From: Chryseobacterium gleum
GTDB lineage: Bacteria; Bacteroidota; Bacteroidia; Flavobacteriales_D; Crocinitomicaceae
Assembly (NCBI GenBank): GCA_945888625.1
Contig: CAMDAH010000002.1
Span: forward strand, 124,001-188,000
DNA length: 64,000 bases
Direction of reading: 5' to 3'
In this document: piece by piece, positions 9,771-21,641 of the stretch
Position numbering within the stretch: position 1 is the stretch's first letter
Layout: the number at the start of each line of letters is the position of its first letter
The notes under the pieces: model-generated
Told to the model about the DNA's origin: nothing
Seen by the model: the letters and a program-made list of their open reading frames with translations, nothing else
Database searches by the model: none
Program-made: the position numbers and the translations under genes

Positions 9771-9854
9771 GGCAATAATACCATCAAAGGAATATACTTC
9801 TTGGAGGTTAAAACAGCAAATTCCTTTATCACAGAGAAGTTTATAAAAGAATGA
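9771..9854 (+). pseudogene. Remnant of a type IX secretion C-terminal sorting domain
   Basis: Frame reads GNNTIKGIYFLEVKTANSFITEKFIKE* (GGA ATA TAC at 9789; TGA at 9852-9854); the frame has a stop at 9753-9755. GIYFLxVxT...KFIKE is the typical end of a T9SS CTD. No ORF contains it. Confidence 0.5.
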
Positions 9855-9920
9855 CTTTCAAAAGAATTAGTTAATTTTAATGGCTAGTAGTAAATAAAGT
9901 CTAATTATACATTATTTTAA

Positions 9921-11330
9921 ATGATACGGAAGGATTGGCATGAAGCAGGATTTAATTTTAGGATTTTTATTTCATTTGTCTTGCTCGTTTTACAAACATC
10001 GCTATGTTTCTCGCAAACCCTTACAGCGACTTTCCCTTCTATGGCTGGAGAATTGGTACGCTTTGAAACCTTTAAAGGCATTCAATCCCGTACCTTAGAT
10101 AGCGTTAAAGTAGGTCCAACAGGTATCTTTACCTTTACCTTCAAAACCGACAAACCTGCCATCGGCTACTTGATTACTGCGGCGAATAAACCTTATTTCC
10201 TCATTCTCGATAAAAATGAACGCATTCGTTTAAAGGGGCAACACATTGGGTATCCAGAGAGCATACAAATTATAGAAGGTCAACAAAATCAAGCTTTCGC
10301 AAACTACGCCGCGCATCACCCAAGAAGAGAACAAGCCCTAAGTGCTTGGGGATACTTGGAGAAAATCTATACCATGGATAGTTTATTCGCCACGCAAGAA
10401 GTGCCGTCCAAGGCAATTCAATCGGAAAAAAGTCGAATTAAGCAAGAAGATCAATCTTTCCTCAACAACCTTAACCCTACGTGGTATGTGAGTTGGTACT
10501 TGCCCATGCGAAGGCTCGTAAGCGACGTTTCCACCATTGCTCAATACCGCACTGAAGAAATTCCGTCAACCATTACCGCGTTTCGAAAGCTCGATTATAC
10601 CGACGAACGTCTTTACCGCAGTGGTTTGTTGAAAGATGCCTTGGAAAATCATTTTTGGCTGCTGGAGAATTCTGGTCGTTCCCTAGATTCCGTTTTTATC
10701 GAAATGAAGGTTTCCATCGATTCGATGTTGCTTCACCTTGTGAAAAACGAGAGCCGCTTGAATGAAGTAACGGATTATCTCTTCGACCTACTGGAACGCC
10801 ATTCGTTGTTTGAAGCATCGGAATATTTGGCGCTTAAGGTATTAAACGAGAGCAGTTGCACGATTAATTCCAATTTGGCCAAGCAACTCGAAACGTATCG
10901 CGCCATGAAGAAAGGAAACACTGCTCCCGACATGGAATTTAAGGTCAATTTAAAAACAAGCATTCCTAAACTTAAGAAGTTATCGGAGTTAAAAAGTCCA
11001 TATACCTTAGTCGTCTTTGGTGCCAGCTGGTGCGAAACCTGCAAAGAGGAAGTTCCAAAAATTACCAACTTTTATTCGAAATGGAAAGGCAAAGGGGTGG
11101 AGGTAGTGTATGTTTCCTTAGACGAAAACAAAGAGGCTTTTGAGCAATTTACGCAGTCCTTTCCATTTATTACCTATTGCGATTACGGCAAATGGAATGG
11201 CCCAATTGTATCTGACTATTATGTTTTTGGTACCCCTACCATGTTTTTACTGGATAGCAAACGCGAAATCTTGCTTCGTCCCAATTCCATTAGTCAAATG
11301 GATGCCTGGGTGGATTGGTATTTGAAGTAA
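9921..11330 (+). CDS. TlpA/thioredoxin-like protein with N-terminal DUF4369-like domain
   Basis: Signal peptide; 'VVFGASWCETCKEEVPKITNFY' CxxC thioredoxin motif and 'FGTPTMFLLD' cis-Pro region. Confidence 0.8.
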   Translation: MIRKDWHEAGFNFRIFISFVLLVLQTSLCFSQTLTATFPSMAGELVRFETFKGIQSRTLDSVKVGPTGIFTFTFKTDKPAIGYLITAANKPYFLILDKNERIRLKGQHIGYPESIQIIEGQQNQAFANYAAHHPRREQALSAWGYLEKIYTMDSLFATQEVPSKAIQSEKSRIKQEDQSFLNNLNPTWYVSWYLPMRRLVSDVSTIAQYRTEEIPSTITAFRKLDYTDERLYRSGLLKDALENHFWLLENSGRSLDSVFIEMKVSIDSMLLHLVKNESRLNEVTDYLFDLLERHSLFEASEYLALKVLNESSCTINSNLAKQLETYRAMKKGNTAPDMEFKVNLKTSIPKLKKLSELKSPYTLVVFGASWCETCKEEVPKITNFYSKWKGKGVEVVYVSLDENKEAFEQFTQSFPFITYCDYGKWNGPIVSDYYVFGTPTMFLLDSKREILLRPNSISQMDAWVDWYLK

Positions 11331-11386
11331 GGGAATATGCAACAAAAAAGCGCTTTTATAATTGTCACTTTTGATGGAGATTTCTA

Positions 11387-11713
11387 TTAATGCAATTGAA
11401 ACAACGAATCTATCTTTTCAATTGAGATGAACGAACTACGAAAAAACGCTTTCTGTTCTTCCGTAAATTCATCCCACGTATTTATTACCGCTTGCTCAAA
11501 TACTGACATTTTCGAATAATCAGGTGATGGTAAAGTTGAATTTGAAAATGTTGAAGGGGCAATAAGTTTTTCAGGTTCTTTTTGTTTCAATGTAGGAAAT
11601 TTAGAATCAGCACTACTGTAATTTTTCTTTGGATAATAGTATTCGTTTTTCTTAAAAACTGAACATGATTCCAAATAGCATATTATTCCGATTAAAGAAA
11701 TGTATTTTATCAT
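11387..11713 (-). CDS. Hypothetical small lipoprotein
   Basis: 108 aa, N-terminal hydrophobic segment followed by ...YLESCSVFKK. Confidence 0.45.
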   Translation of the reverse strand: MIKYISLIGIICYLESCSVFKKNEYYYPKKNYSSADSKFPTLKQKEPEKLIAPSTFSNSTLPSPDYSKMSVFEQAVINTWDEFTEEQKAFFRSSFISIEKIDSLFQLH

Positions 11714-11862
11714 AACATTTGACTTATATTGAATCTTGTGAAAATGAATTATCCCTGGATAAAGAACTTAACCATAGGATATAAAACAATTAATAAATAA
11801 TTCTTCAATGGTTACATTAAATCATACGTTTATCCTATTCATAAATAAGCTAAGGCAACTGA

Positions 11863-12621
11863 ATGAAAAAAATGAAACAAATTCAGTTCTTATCGTTAGG
11901 GTTCAAAACGAAAACTAATTATATGAAGATCTTCTTTTTTACCTTTATCTCAGTGAACTCCATCTTTTGTTTTTCACAAGGAACCCAAAAACAATTAAAA
12001 GACCCGACCAGCAACCCTAAGGAAATTTCCACCTTGTTGGCTGCCCTTGATAAAGATGTTTTGGAACCTTTCAAATCATTTTCAAAAAGTAAAATCGTTC
12101 TAAAAGAAGCGAACGAAAGTGAAATCTTGGTCGAAGAAATAAAAATTGGTTGTGGTAATAATTTCTTTTGTGAATCAAAAAATCAGAATGCCATGATAGT
12201 AAGGGGTAAGTGGTGCGGTGATCTCTATTTTTGGGCACCAATAAGCATGGGGACCCAAATTACTGAGGAGGCTTTTCGTAATAATGAATTGTTTACCGGT
12301 GAATGTGTCGACCAAGATTCCGCAGGAAACATAATTGCAAAATACACATTTGAAAACGGGAAATTTATTTCTATTTCTCATTTTCATGAAAACGGGAAAG
12401 TGTTTCAAAAATATGCTTTTGATAAAGGTATTCCGAATGGGATCAGCTCAGAATATGACACAAAAGGAATTTTATATTTCAGCCGCACGTATGAACAAGG
12501 TATTTTAAATGGTCCCTTTTACGAAATTTATTACACCGATGATCCCGATTGTCGAAAACGTATTGATGAAGGCACCTACACTAATAACGAGAAGCTACTC
12601 AATAAATCTGTATGTAATTAG
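11863..12621 (+). CDS. Hypothetical secreted protein with MORN/YwqK-like repeats
   Basis: Repeated 'YTFENGKFISISHFHENGKVFQKYAFDKGIPNGISSEYDTKGILYFSRTYEQGILNGPFYEIY'; more likely start at the internal ATG giving MKIFFFTFISVNSIFCFSQ. Confidence 0.55.
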   Translation: MKKMKQIQFLSLGFKTKTNYMKIFFFTFISVNSIFCFSQGTQKQLKDPTSNPKEISTLLAALDKDVLEPFKSFSKSKIVLKEANESEILVEEIKIGCGNNFFCESKNQNAMIVRGKWCGDLYFWAPISMGTQITEEAFRNNELFTGECVDQDSAGNIIAKYTFENGKFISISHFHENGKVFQKYAFDKGIPNGISSEYDTKGILYFSRTYEQGILNGPFYEIYYTDDPDCRKRIDEGTYTNNEKLLNKSVCN

Positions 12622-12690
12622 ATTTTTAATTCCATAAAGTATCACCAATAAGAACCATTTTAGTAGAATAATTAATAAAAAAATAAAACC

Positions 12691-12954
12691 ATGAAAATAT
12701 TACTTGCTTCATTATCACTTTGCGTAGCCTCGAATTTGCTTTCTCAAACAATTAATAACAACCCTCAACTAACAAGCGTTGCTCAATATTCTGATTCAAT
12801 GGAATATGATTTGAACAAATTCACCTCAGAATATGCCGTTGAAATTTCAACTTGGCCCCAAGAAAGAAAAGACTGGTTTAATACATTCGCATATACTCGG
12901 GGAAACATTAGAATTCCAAAAGAACCAATAGTTCCTCCGAAATGGAATGAATAA
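12691..12954 (+). CDS. Hypothetical small secreted protein, 87 aa
   Basis: Signal peptide MKILLASLSLCVASNLLSQ, intact ORF. Confidence 0.4.
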   Translation: MKILLASLSLCVASNLLSQTINNNPQLTSVAQYSDSMEYDLNKFTSEYAVEISTWPQERKDWFNTFAYTRGNIRIPKEPIVPPKWNE

Positions 12955-13129
12955 CTATCCCTGCCTTGGTCGGACTTCCCGATAATTCGGTAAAATAAAT
13001 TCAATGCTAATAATTTCCTCTTTTCGATAATAAAAAACGATTTTGCTTTGGAACACAATTTCATTGAACAATTTTGATGCAAAAAAGTTATTTTTTTTAG
13101 TTCGGAGTCTGTTTTTTTTTAATCAGGTG

Positions 13130-13157
13130 TTGTATGATAAATAAATAGGTGTATCTT
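13130..13157 (+). promoter_or_regulatory. Candidate Bacteroidota promoter (TTG ... TATCTTTG) for the rpsL operon
   Basis: TATCTTTG at 13150-13157 matches TAnnTTTG; TTG at 13130-13132; upstream of rpsL. Confidence 0.5.
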
Positions 13158-13214
13158 TGCACCCCTCAAAGAACGTTTGAGTGAATTTTATTTATTACAA
13201 ATTAAGAGTATTTT

Positions 13215-13592
13215 ATGCCTACTATACAACAATTAGTTCGCAAAGGAAGAACTGCGGTGGTTAAGAAAAGTAAATCTGCTGCGCTTGATTCATGTCCTCA
13301 ACGAAAAGGAGTGTGCGTTCGTGTTTACACAACCACACCCAAAAAACCGAATTCTGCAATGCGAAAGGTTGCCCGTGTGCGCCTAACCAATGGTAAAGAG
13401 GTAAACGCGTACATAGGTGGAGAAGGCCATAACCTACAAGAACACTCATTAGTTCTTGTAAGAGGTGGCAGGGTAAAAGATTTACCTGGAGTTCGTTATC
13501 ATATTGTCCGTGGAGCTGAAGATACAGCAGGTGTACAAGGTCGTTCGCAAAGACGATCAAAGTATGGCACAAAGAAACCTAAGCAGAAATAA
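13215..13592 (+). CDS. rpsL: 30S ribosomal protein S12
   Basis: [12 protein letters not shown]...[22 protein letters not shown]... Confidence 0.98.
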   Translation: MPTIQQLVRKGRTAVVKKSKSAALDSCPQRKGVCVRVYTTTPKKPNSAMRKVARVRLTNGKEVNAYIGGEGHNLQEHSLVLVRGGRVKDLPGVRYHIVRGAEDTAGVQGRSQRRSKYGTKKPKQK

Positions 13593-13608
13593 TATAAAGC
13601 TTTAAGAA

Positions 13609-14079
13609 ATGAGAAGAAGAAAAGCCAAAAAAATCGCCATTCTGCCAGACCCGAAGTTTAACGAGGTTGTGGTTACCAAGTTTGTTAATAATTTAATGTA
13701 CTCGGGTAAGAAAAGCTTGGCATTTAGAATATTCTACGATGCAATTGAGCTAGTAGATCAAAAATTAGAAGATCAAGCACCACTCGATGTATGGAAAAAA
13801 GCATTGGAAAATGTAACGCCTGCCGTTGAAGTAAAAAGTCGTCGTGTTGGAGGTGCAACTTTCCAAATACCAACTCCTGTTCGTGAAGAGAGAAAATCTT
13901 CTCTTGCAATGAAATGGTTAATTGGGTACTCGCGTAAGAGGAATGAAAAAACAATGGCTCAACGTCTTGCTGCGGAAATAATAGCGGCCTCCAAAGAAGA
14001 GGGTGCAGCCTACAAAAAGAAGGAAGACACCATGAGAATGGCGGAAGCAAATAAGGCATTTTCACACTTTAGATTTTAA
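13609..14079 (+). CDS. rpsG: 30S ribosomal protein S7
   Basis: [17 protein letters not shown]...[11 protein letters not shown]; after rpsL. Confidence 0.98.
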   Translation: MRRRKAKKIAILPDPKFNEVVVTKFVNNLMYSGKKSLAFRIFYDAIELVDQKLEDQAPLDVWKKALENVTPAVEVKSRRVGGATFQIPTPVREERKSSLAMKWLIGYSRKRNEKTMAQRLAAEIIAASKEEGAAYKKKEDTMRMAEANKAFSHFRF

Positions 14080-14086
14080 TTAAGAA

Positions 14087-16192
14087 ATGGCAAGAGACCT
14101 CAAATACACGAGAAATATTGGAATTGCAGCACACATTGATGCTGGAAAAACCACTACAACTGAGCGAATTCTTTACTACGGTGGGGTTAGCCATAAAATT
14201 GGTGAAGTCCATGATGGCGCTGCTACGATGGATTGGATGGAGCAGGAGCAGGAAAGAGGGATTACGATTACTTCCGCTGCCACTACGTTAAATTGGAAAT
14301 ACCGTGATGAATTGTATCACGTTAACATTATTGACACGCCCGGACACGTTGATTTTACAGTAGAGGTAAATAGATCATTACGTGTTTTAGATGGTTTAGT
14401 ATTTTTATTTTCGGCAGTTGACGGGGTAGAGCCCCAATCTGAAACCAATTGGCGTTTGGCCAACAATTACAATGTACCTAGGATTGGTTTTGTAAATAAA
14501 ATGGACCGACAGGGTGCAGATTTTTTGATGGTTTGTCGTCAAGTTAAAGATATGTTAGGTAGTCACGCACTTCCTTTACAAATTAACATTGGTGCAGAAG
14601 ATGGTTTCTTAGGGGTCGTCGACTTAATAAATTTTAGAGGAGTGGTTTGGAATGAGGCAGATTTAGGTATGACTTTCAAGGAAATTCCTATTCCGGATGA
14701 CGTTATTGACGAGGCACGACAATTACGAAGTGAATTGTTAGAGGCAGTCGCTGAATTCGATGAGTCCCTAATGGAAAAATTCTTCGAAGATGAGAATTCC
14801 TTAACCGAAAGAGAAATATTAAATGCCTTGAGATCAGCCACCATTTCAGGCAAGGTAGTGCCAATGATGTGTGGATCTGCATTCAAGAATAAAGGGGTAC
14901 AAGCCATGTTGGATATGGTGATGGAAATTCTTCCTTCTCCAATGGACATTGATGGTATCACGGGCATTAATCCAAAAACAGATTTAGAGGTTGTAAGACA
15001 GCCATCTGTCTCTGAACCATTTGCCGGATTAGCATTTAAGATAGCAACTGATCCTTTTGTTGGACGCTTGTGCTTCGTTCGAGCTTATTCAGGTAAGTTA
15101 GAAGCTGGTTCGTATGTTTTGAATACGCGTTCTGGAAATAAAGAAAGAATTTCTCGTATTTTTCAAATGCACGCTAATAAACAAAATCAAATTCCTGAAT
15201 TAGGAGCTGGTGATATTGGAGCTGTAGTTGGATTTAAAGACATCAAAACAGGGGATACATTGTGTGCCGAAAATGCTCCTATTATCTTGGAGTCAATGAA
15301 TTTCCCTGAGCCAGTTATCGGTTTAGCTATTGAGCCAAAAACACAGGCCGATACGGATCGTCTTTCCATAGGGCTTAACAAGTTATCTGAAGAGGATCCA
15401 ACTTTTAGAGTGAAGACTGACGAGGAAACAGGTCAAACTATTATTTCTGGAATGGGTGAACTTCACCTTGAAATTATTATTGACAGATTAAAAAGAGAAT
15501 TTAAAGTAGAGGTAAGTCAAGGTGCTCCACAAGTGGCGTATCGTGAAAATATCAACGGAACTGTTGAACACCGCGAAGCTTACAAAAAGCAATCAGGTGG
15601 TCGTGGAAAATTTGCGGATATCTTGGTGCGTATTTCTCCTCAAGATAATCTTGAAAAAACAGGTCTTGAATTCATTAACAGTGTGAAAGGTGGTAACATT
15701 CCTCGTGAATTTATTCCTTCGGTTGAAAAAGGATTTAAAGAATCAATGAAAAATGGTGTACTTGCCGGATTTCCAATGGATTCTATGAAAGTTGAATTGT
15801 TGGACGGTTCCTATCATGCGGTCGATTCAGATTCATTGTCCTTTGAATTGTGCGCTAAAATGGCTTATCGTGCTGCGGTTAAAGGTTGCCAGCCAGCTTT
15901 ACTAGAGCCAATCATGAAACTTGAAGTAGTTACTCCAGAGGAAAATATGGGTGATGTGGTAGGAGATTTAAACAGAAGAAGAGGTATGATGAGAGGGATG
16001 GATGATAGAAATAATGCAAAGGTTTTGAAGGCGGATGTTCCGCTATCTGAAATGTTTGGTTACGTGACACAACTGCGTACAATAACCTCAGGTAGAGCCA
16101 ATTCGTCAATGGAGTTTTCACATTATTCGGAGGCACCAAAAAACGTTGCGGATGAAGTAATTTCAAAAATTAGCGGCAAAACAACTGCATAA
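14087..16192 (+). CDS. fusA: Elongation factor G
   Basis: [42 protein letters not shown]. Confidence 0.98.
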   Translation: MARDLKYTRNIGIAAHIDAGKTTTTERILYYGGVSHKIGEVHDGAATMDWMEQEQERGITITSAATTLNWKYRDELYHVNIIDTPGHVDFTVEVNRSLRVLDGLVFLFSAVDGVEPQSETNWRLANNYNVPRIGFVNKMDRQGADFLMVCRQVKDMLGSHALPLQINIGAEDGFLGVVDLINFRGVVWNEADLGMTFKEIPIPDDVIDEARQLRSELLEAVAEFDESLMEKFFEDENSLTEREILNALRSATISGKVVPMMCGSAFKNKGVQAMLDMVMEILPSPMDIDGITGINPKTDLEVVRQPSVSEPFAGLAFKIATDPFVGRLCFVRAYSGKLEAGSYVLNTRSGNKERISRIFQMHANKQNQIPELGAGDIGAVVGFKDIKTGDTLCAENAPIILESMNFPEPVIGLAIEPKTQADTDRLSIGLNKLSEEDPTFRVKTDEETGQTIISGMGELHLEIIIDRLKREFKVEVSQGAPQVAYRENINGTVEHREAYKKQSGGRGKFADILVRISPQDNLEKTGLEFINSVKGGNIPREFIPSVEKGFKESMKNGVLAGFPMDSMKVELLDGSYHAVDSDSLSFELCAKMAYRAAVKGCQPALLEPIMKLEVVTPEENMGDVVGDLNRRRGMMRGMDDRNNAKVLKADVPLSEMFGYVTQLRTITSGRANSSMEFSHYSEAPKNVADEVISKISGKTTA

Positions 16193-16204
16193 TTATTATA
16201 GACG

Positions 16205-16510
16205 ATGAGCCAGAAAATTAGAATAAAGTTAAAGTCATACGATTATAATCTTGTGGATAAGTCCGCAGAGAAAATCGTGAAAACAGTGAAATCAACGGGT
16301 GCCGTTGTTAGTGGTCCTATTCCATTACCAACTCACAAGCGTATCTACACAGTATTGCGTTCACCTCACGTAATGAAAAAAGCACGTGAGCAATTCGAAT
16401 TGTGTTCTTACAAGCGTTTGATTGATATATACAGTAGCTCATCAAAAACAGTTGATGCACTAATGAAGTTAGAGCTTCCTAGTGGAGTAGATGTAGAAAT
16501 TAAAGTTTAA
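16205..16510 (+). CDS. rpsJ: 30S ribosomal protein S10
   Basis: [39 protein letters not shown]. Confidence 0.98.
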   Translation: MSQKIRIKLKSYDYNLVDKSAEKIVKTVKSTGAVVSGPIPLPTHKRIYTVLRSPHVMKKAREQFELCSYKRLIDIYSSSSKTVDALMKLELPSGVDVEIKV

Positions 16511-16526
16511 TATTAATAATTAAGTT

Positions 16527-17141
16527 ATGCCTGGAATAATTGGTCGAAAAGTCGGAATGACTAGTATCTACAGTGCCGAGGGTAAGTCATTACCATGCAC
16601 GCTAATAGAAGCTGGTCCCTGCGTTGTTACACAACTAAAAACGCAGGACAGAGATGGTTACGAAGCCGTTCAATTGGGTTTTGGTGATCGTAAGGAAAAA
16701 AATACGCCTAATGCATTAAAAGGCCATTTTAAGAAAGCGAATACATCACCTAAATCTAAATTAGTGGAGTTCAAAGGTTTTGTAGATGTAAATGTGGGGG
16801 ATGTTATCAACGCTACCTTGTTTGAGGAAGGTGACTACGTGGATGTTATAGGTACTACTAAAGGTAAAGGTTTTCAAGGTGTCGTTCGTCGTCACGGTTT
16901 CGCCGGAGTAGGACAAGCAACGCACGGTCAACACAACAGATTACGTGCGCCAGGTTCGATTGGTGCTTGTTCCTATCCTGCTCGAGTATTCAAAGGGATG
17001 CGAATGGCTGGTCAAATGGGTAATAAAAGACGTTTAGCCCAAAACCTGGAAATTTTGAAGGTATTGGTAGAGAAAAATATAATTATAGTGAAAGGGTCGA
17101 TTCCTGGAGCTAATGGTTCATCTGTAACAATTAAGAAGTAA
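16527..17141 (+). CDS. rplC: 50S ribosomal protein L3
   Basis: [15 protein letters not shown]...[17 protein letters not shown]. Confidence 0.98.
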   Translation: MPGIIGRKVGMTSIYSAEGKSLPCTLIEAGPCVVTQLKTQDRDGYEAVQLGFGDRKEKNTPNALKGHFKKANTSPKSKLVEFKGFVDVNVGDVINATLFEEGDYVDVIGTTKGKGFQGVVRRHGFAGVGQATHGQHNRLRAPGSIGACSYPARVFKGMRMAGQMGNKRRLAQNLEILKVLVEKNIIIVKGSIPGANGSSVTIKK

Positions 17142-17767
17142 TGAAAGTAAATATATACGATACAGCCGGAACGCTTACTTCAAATACGGTAACGCTTTCA
17201 GATGATGTTTTTGGTATTGAGCCAAATAATCACGCTATTTATCTTGATGTTAAACAGCACTTGGCTAACAGACGTCAAGGAACACATAAAACAAAAGAAC
17301 GCGCTGAGATTTCAGGTTCTACGAAAAAACTTAAGAAGCAAAAAGGAACTGGTGGTGCTAGAGCGGGTAGTGTCAAATCTGGTACACGCGTTGGTGGTGG
17401 AAGAATCTTCGGCCCAAGACCTCGTAATTATCACTTTAAATTAAATATCAAGTTAAAGAGATTAGCAAGAAAATCAGCTTTCTCTTTCAAAGCGCAAAAT
17501 GAAGGACTAATTGTATTGGAAGATGTTACATTCGCTAACACAAAAACAAAGGAGTTCGTTAATTTAATGAATGTACTGAAGTTAACAAATCAAAAGGTGT
17601 TGTTGATTTTGGGCGAAAAGAACGACAGTGTTTACCTCGCTTCTCGAAACCTTGGTAAAGTTAAGGTCGTAACCGCTGACTCCGTAAATACATTCGATGT
17701 GCTTAACGCAAGAAAGGTAGTATTAACAAGTAGTTCTGTGGGACGCATTGAAGAAATTTTAAATTAA
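17141..17767 (+). CDS. rplD: 50S ribosomal protein L4
   Basis: KKLKKQKGTGGARAGSVKSGTRVGGGRIFGPRPRNY; operon position. Confidence 0.97.
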   Translation: MKVNIYDTAGTLTSNTVTLSDDVFGIEPNNHAIYLDVKQHLANRRQGTHKTKERAEISGSTKKLKKQKGTGGARAGSVKSGTRVGGGRIFGPRPRNYHFKLNIKLKRLARKSAFSFKAQNEGLIVLEDVTFANTKTKEFVNLMNVLKLTNQKVLLILGEKNDSVYLASRNLGKVKVVTADSVNTFDVLNARKVVLTSSSVGRIEEILN

Positions 17768-17772
17768 GGGTT

Positions 17773-18069
17773 ATGCAAGGAATTATTAAAAAACCAGTAA
17801 TTACAGAGAAGGCAACCATGTCAAGCGAAAAGCAAAACGCCTTTTCCTTCGAAGTAGATAAAAAAGCAAACAAGATAGAAATTAAAAATGCTGTAGAAAA
17901 AATGTATGGAGTTCATGTTGTAGATGTTCGTACAGCAAATTACGGCGGTGGAAAATCTTCTATGAAATACACCAACAAGGGAATTGTTGAGCAAAAAAGC
18001 AAGCAATGGAAAAAGGCCGTTGTTACTGTAGCAGATGGAGAAACGATTGATTTGTTTACTAATTATTAA
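17773..18069 (+). CDS. rplW: 50S ribosomal protein L23
   Basis: [44 protein letters not shown]. Confidence 0.97.
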   Translation: MQGIIKKPVITEKATMSSEKQNAFSFEVDKKANKIEIKNAVEKMYGVHVVDVRTANYGGGKSSMKYTNKGIVEQKSKQWKKAVVTVADGETIDLFTNY

Positions 18070-18077
18070 TTGAAATA

Positions 18078-18902
18078 ATGAGCTTAAAAAAATTCAAACC
18101 AACATCACCAGGTCAACGGCATAAGATTGCGGTAGACATGAGTGATATTACTGCCTCCAAGCCTGAAAAGAGTTTGGTTTCAAGCATGAAGAAATCAGGT
18201 GGTAGGAATAATGATGGTCGCATGACAATGCGTTACATGGGTGGTGGACACAAGCAAAAATATAGGATTATTGATTTTAAAAGAGATAAATTCGATATCC
18301 CTGCTACCGTCAAAACAATTGAATACGATCCAAACCGTACAGCAAACATAGCATTGCTTTTTTATGCAGACGGTGAAAAAAGATACATAATTGCTCCAAC
18401 AGGTTTGAAAGTGGGTGAGGTAATTTTGTCAGGTAAGTCAGCTACCCCGAATGTAGGTCACGCAATGTTTTTATCTGATGTTCCACTAGGAACGGTTGTT
18501 CATAATATAGAATTGAAACCGGGTAAAGGTGGATCTATTGCTCGTGGTGCCGGTACTTACGGACAGTTGAATGCGAGAGACGGAAGATACGCTATCGTTA
18601 AAATGCCTTCAGGTGAAACAAGGTTAATTCTTACTACTTGTCTAGCAACCATAGGTTCGGTTTCTAATGCTGAACACAACTTATCGGTTTCTGGTAAAGC
18701 AGGAAGATCAAGATGGTTGGGTAGACGTCCACGTGTTAGAGGGGTAGTAATGAATCCTGTCGATCACCCAATGGGTGGTGGTGAGGGAAGAAGCTCAGGT
18801 GGACACCCAAGGTCAAGGAATGGTATGCCTGCAAAAGGGTTTAAAACCAGATCTAAAACAAAGTATTCAGATAAATTTATTATTGAAAGAAGAAAAAAAT
18901 AA
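18078..18902 (+). CDS. rplB: 50S ribosomal protein L2
   Basis: [11 protein letters not shown]...[23 protein letters not shown]. Confidence 0.98.
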   Translation: MSLKKFKPTSPGQRHKIAVDMSDITASKPEKSLVSSMKKSGGRNNDGRMTMRYMGGGHKQKYRIIDFKRDKFDIPATVKTIEYDPNRTANIALLFYADGEKRYIIAPTGLKVGEVILSGKSATPNVGHAMFLSDVPLGTVVHNIELKPGKGGSIARGAGTYGQLNARDGRYAIVKMPSGETRLILTTCLATIGSVSNAEHNLSVSGKAGRSRWLGRRPRVRGVVMNPVDHPMGGGEGRSSGGHPRSRNGMPAKGFKTRSKTKYSDKFIIERRKK

Positions 18903-18905
18903 CGT

Positions 18906-19184
18906 ATGAGTCGCTCACTAAAAAAACCTCCATTTATTCATTACAAGATAATGAAGCGCGTTGATGAAGCACAAGCTTCAAAGAGTAAAGCCGTGATTAA
19001 AACTTGGTCTAGGGCTTCAACAATAACACCTGATTTTGTGGGCCTAACTTTCGCCGTTCACAATGGAAATAAATTTATTCCTGTTTTCGTAACTGAAAAT
19101 ATGGTTGGTCATAAGTTAGGGGAATTTTCTCCCACAAGGACTTACAGAGGTCATGGCAATAACAAAAAAGATAAAAAACGATAA
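18906..19184 (+). CDS. rpsS: 30S ribosomal protein S19
   Basis: [15 protein letters not shown]...[16 protein letters not shown]. Confidence 0.98.
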   Translation: MSRSLKKPPFIHYKIMKRVDEAQASKSKAVIKTWSRASTITPDFVGLTFAVHNGNKFIPVFVTENMVGHKLGEFSPTRTYRGHGNNKKDKKR

Positions 19185-19199
19185 GCAAAATAGATAGTA

Positions 19200-19598
19200 A
19201 TGGGTGCTAGAAAAAGATTAAGAGCAGATTTGCTCAAGGAAACAAAGAAAAAAACGGCGATTGCTGAATTGAATAATTCAACCATTTCTCCTCGTAAAAT
19301 GAGATTAGTGGCTGATATGATCAGAGGTATGGAAGTGAATAAAGCGTTAAATGTTTTAAATCACAACGCTAAGGATGCTTCGCTTAGCCTTGGAAAGTTA
19401 TTGCTTTCGGCAATTGCTAATTGGGAAGCGAAAAATGAAGGATTGGATGTTACCCAAGAAAATTTAGTGGTAAAAACCATAGACGTTGGTGGTGGTGCTG
19501 TGCTTAAAAGAGTTCAGCCTGCACCGCAAGGAAGAGCACACAGAATTCGGAAAAGGTCAAATCACGTGACTATCATTGTTGATGGCGCAAACAATTAA
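19200..19598 (+). CDS. rplV: 50S ribosomal protein L22
   Basis: [49 protein letters not shown]. Confidence 0.97.
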   Translation: MGARKRLRADLLKETKKKTAIAELNNSTISPRKMRLVADMIRGMEVNKALNVLNHNAKDASLSLGKLLLSAIANWEAKNEGLDVTQENLVVKTIDVGGGAVLKRVQPAPQGRAHRIRKRSNHVTIIVDGANN

Positions 19599-19604
19599 GA
19601 AGAA

Positions 19605-20324
19605 ATGGGACAAAAAACAAATCCAATAGGTAATAGATTAGGTTACATCACAGGATGGGAATCAAATTGGTTCGGTGGAAAAGACTATAAAGATAAGATT
19701 GTTGAGGATGATCAAATCCGAAAGTATCTAACTGCTCGACTAATTAAAGCAAGTATTTCCAAGATTATCATTGAACGTACACTCAAACTAGTTACGGTTA
19801 CAATAAACACGGCTCGTCCTGGTGTTATTATAGGTAAGGGTGGACAAGAAGTAGACAAATTAAAGGAAGAATTAAAGAAGATAACCAAAAAAGAAATTCA
19901 AATAAATATTTTTGAGGTAAAACGCCCTGAATTAGACGCCAGACTTGTGGCTGATGGTGTTGCTCGTCAACTTGAAGCAAGGATATCTTTTAGAAGAGCA
20001 ATCAAAATGTCTATCGCTACATCTATGAAAATGGGTGCAGAAGGAATTAAAATTAAAATTTCTGGACGTCTTAATGGCGCGGAAATGGCAAGATCGGAAA
20101 TGTATAAAGAAGGTAGAACACCGCTTCACACATTCAGAGCAGATATAGATTACGCACTTGCTGAAGCGCATACCACTTATGGTCGACTAGGTATTAAAGT
20201 ATGGATATGTCGCGGTGAGGTTTATGGAAAAAGAGATTTGTCGCCTAACGTAGGAGTATCTACGCAGTCTAACAATCCAATTCCGAACAATAGACCAATG
20301 GCACCTAGGAGAAAGAAAAATTAA
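19605..20324 (+). CDS. rpsC: 30S ribosomal protein S3
   Basis: [15 protein letters not shown]...[20 protein letters not shown]. Confidence 0.98.
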   Translation: MGQKTNPIGNRLGYITGWESNWFGGKDYKDKIVEDDQIRKYLTARLIKASISKIIIERTLKLVTVTINTARPGVIIGKGGQEVDKLKEELKKITKKEIQINIFEVKRPELDARLVADGVARQLEARISFRRAIKMSIATSMKMGAEGIKIKISGRLNGAEMARSEMYKEGRTPLHTFRADIDYALAEAHTTYGRLGIKVWICRGEVYGKRDLSPNVGVSTQSNNPIPNNRPMAPRRKKN

Positions 20325-20344
20325 AACGGAGTAAATAAAATAAG

Positions 20345-20770
20345 ATGTTACAACCTAAAAGAACAAAATTTAGAAGAGTACAAAAAGGAAGAACTACTGG
20401 ACTTGCTAATCGAGGAGCAACTATAGCTTTTGGTTCTTTTGGTCTCAAAACTTTAGAGCCAGGATGGATTACTTCTCGTCAAATTGAAGCTTCTCGTATT
20501 GCAGTAACGCGCTACATGAAGAGAGAAGGTAAGGTTTGGATACGACTTTTTCCAGACAAGCCAGTTACCTCAAAGCCAGCTGAAGTTCGAATGGGTAAAG
20601 GTAAAGGTGCCCCTAGCCATTGGGTTGCTGTTGTTAAGCCAGGTAAAATTATGTTTGAGGCAGACGGAGTGTCATACGAAGTGGCAAAAGAAGCAATGCG
20701 CTTGGCTGCTCAAAAACTTCCTGTGAAATGTAAGTTTATTGTGAGGAATGATTTTGTTGTACCGATTTAA
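20345..20770 (+). CDS. rplP: 50S ribosomal protein L16
   Basis: [16 protein letters not shown]...[25 protein letters not shown]. Confidence 0.98.
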   Translation: MLQPKRTKFRRVQKGRTTGLANRGATIAFGSFGLKTLEPGWITSRQIEASRIAVTRYMKREGKVWIRLFPDKPVTSKPAEVRMGKGKGAPSHWVAVVKPGKIMFEADGVSYEVAKEAMRLAAQKLPVKCKFIVRNDFVVPI

Positions 20771-20780
20771 GAATAATTAA

Positions 20781-20987
20781 ATGAAACGAGAAGAAATATT
20801 AAAATTATCAAACGAGGATTTATCAAAGCGTTTGAATGAGTATAAAGATCAAATGGTCAGTTTGAAGTTAACCCACAAAATGGCCCCCATCGAAAATCCG
20901 ATGAGAATTACAGGGTTGCGTAAAATAATCGCTCGGTTGTGTACCGAGTTAACAGTTAGAGAAAATACAGCGAAAGCTCAAAATTAA
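20781..20987 (+). CDS. rpmC: 50S ribosomal protein L29
   Basis: 68 aa, position between rplP and rpsQ, L29-like sequence. Confidence 0.93.
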   Translation: MKREEILKLSNEDLSKRLNEYKDQMVSLKLTHKMAPIENPMRITGLRKIIARLCTELTVRENTAKAQN

Positions 20988-20996
20988 AAAGCTTAT

Positions 20997-21254
20997 ATGG
21001 AAAAGCGGAATCTTAGAAAAGAGAGAATTGGTACGGTAACAAGCAACAAAATGGAGAAATCTATTGTAGTTGCTGTGGAACGAAAAGTGAAGCACCCTAA
21101 ATACGGTAAATTCGTTAAAATGACAACCAAGTTTGTCGCACACGACGAAAAAAACGACTGTAACGAAGGGGATACCGTTAAAATAATGGAAACTCGTCCT
21201 TTGAGTAAATCAAAGAATTGGAGATTAGTAGAAATAGTAGAAAGAGCTAAATAA
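20997..21254 (+). CDS. rpsQ: 30S ribosomal protein S17
   Basis: [34 protein letters not shown]. Confidence 0.97.
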   Translation: MEKRNLRKERIGTVTSNKMEKSIVVAVERKVKHPKYGKFVKMTTKFVAHDEKNDCNEGDTVKIMETRPLSKSKNWRLVEIVERAK

Positions 21255-21262
21255 ATTGAATA

Positions 21263-21631
21263 ATGATACAAACAGAATCTAGACTTTCAGTAGCAGATAA
21301 TTCCGGAGCAAAAGAGGTCCTTTGCATTCGCGTGCTAGGGGGTACAAGACGTCGCTACGCTTCCATTGGTGACAAAATTGTAGTTGCTGTAAAAAGTGCT
21401 ATGCCTAATGGGGCTGTAAAAAAAGGAACTGTTGCTAAAGCAGTTGTTGTTCGGACTAAAAAAGAAATTAGAAGACCAGATGGATCGTACATTCGTTTTG
21501 ATGACAATGCCTGTGTAATCCTTAATCAAGCTGGTGAAATGAGAGGAACTCGAATATTTGGTCCAGTTGCACGTGAATTACGTGAAAACAACTTTATGAA
21601 AATTGTTTCATTAGCACCTGAAGTGTTATAA
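21263..21631 (+). CDS. rplN: 50S ribosomal protein L14
   Basis: [27 protein letters not shown]. Confidence 0.98.
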   Translation: MIQTESRLSVADNSGAKEVLCIRVLGGTRRRYASIGDKIVVAVKSAMPNGAVKKGTVAKAVVVRTKKEIRRPDGSYIRFDDNACVILNQAGEMRGTRIFGPVARELRENNFMKIVSLAPEVL

Positions 21632-21641
21632 TTAGTAGAAT

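Noticed and set aside
11346-11357. AAAAGCGCTTTT near the end of the thioredoxin-like gene
   Set aside because: Short self-palindrome without a loop or strong GC stem; not a convincing terminator.
12783-13082. 99-aa minus-strand ORF
   Set aside because: Antisense to the small secreted ORF 12691-12954 and extends into the rpsL upstream region; no signal or recognisable motif.
13163-13179. Inverted repeat CTCAAA-GAACG-TTTGAG in the rpsL leader
   Set aside because: Only a 6-bp A/T-rich stem; too weak to call a regulatory structure without covariance.
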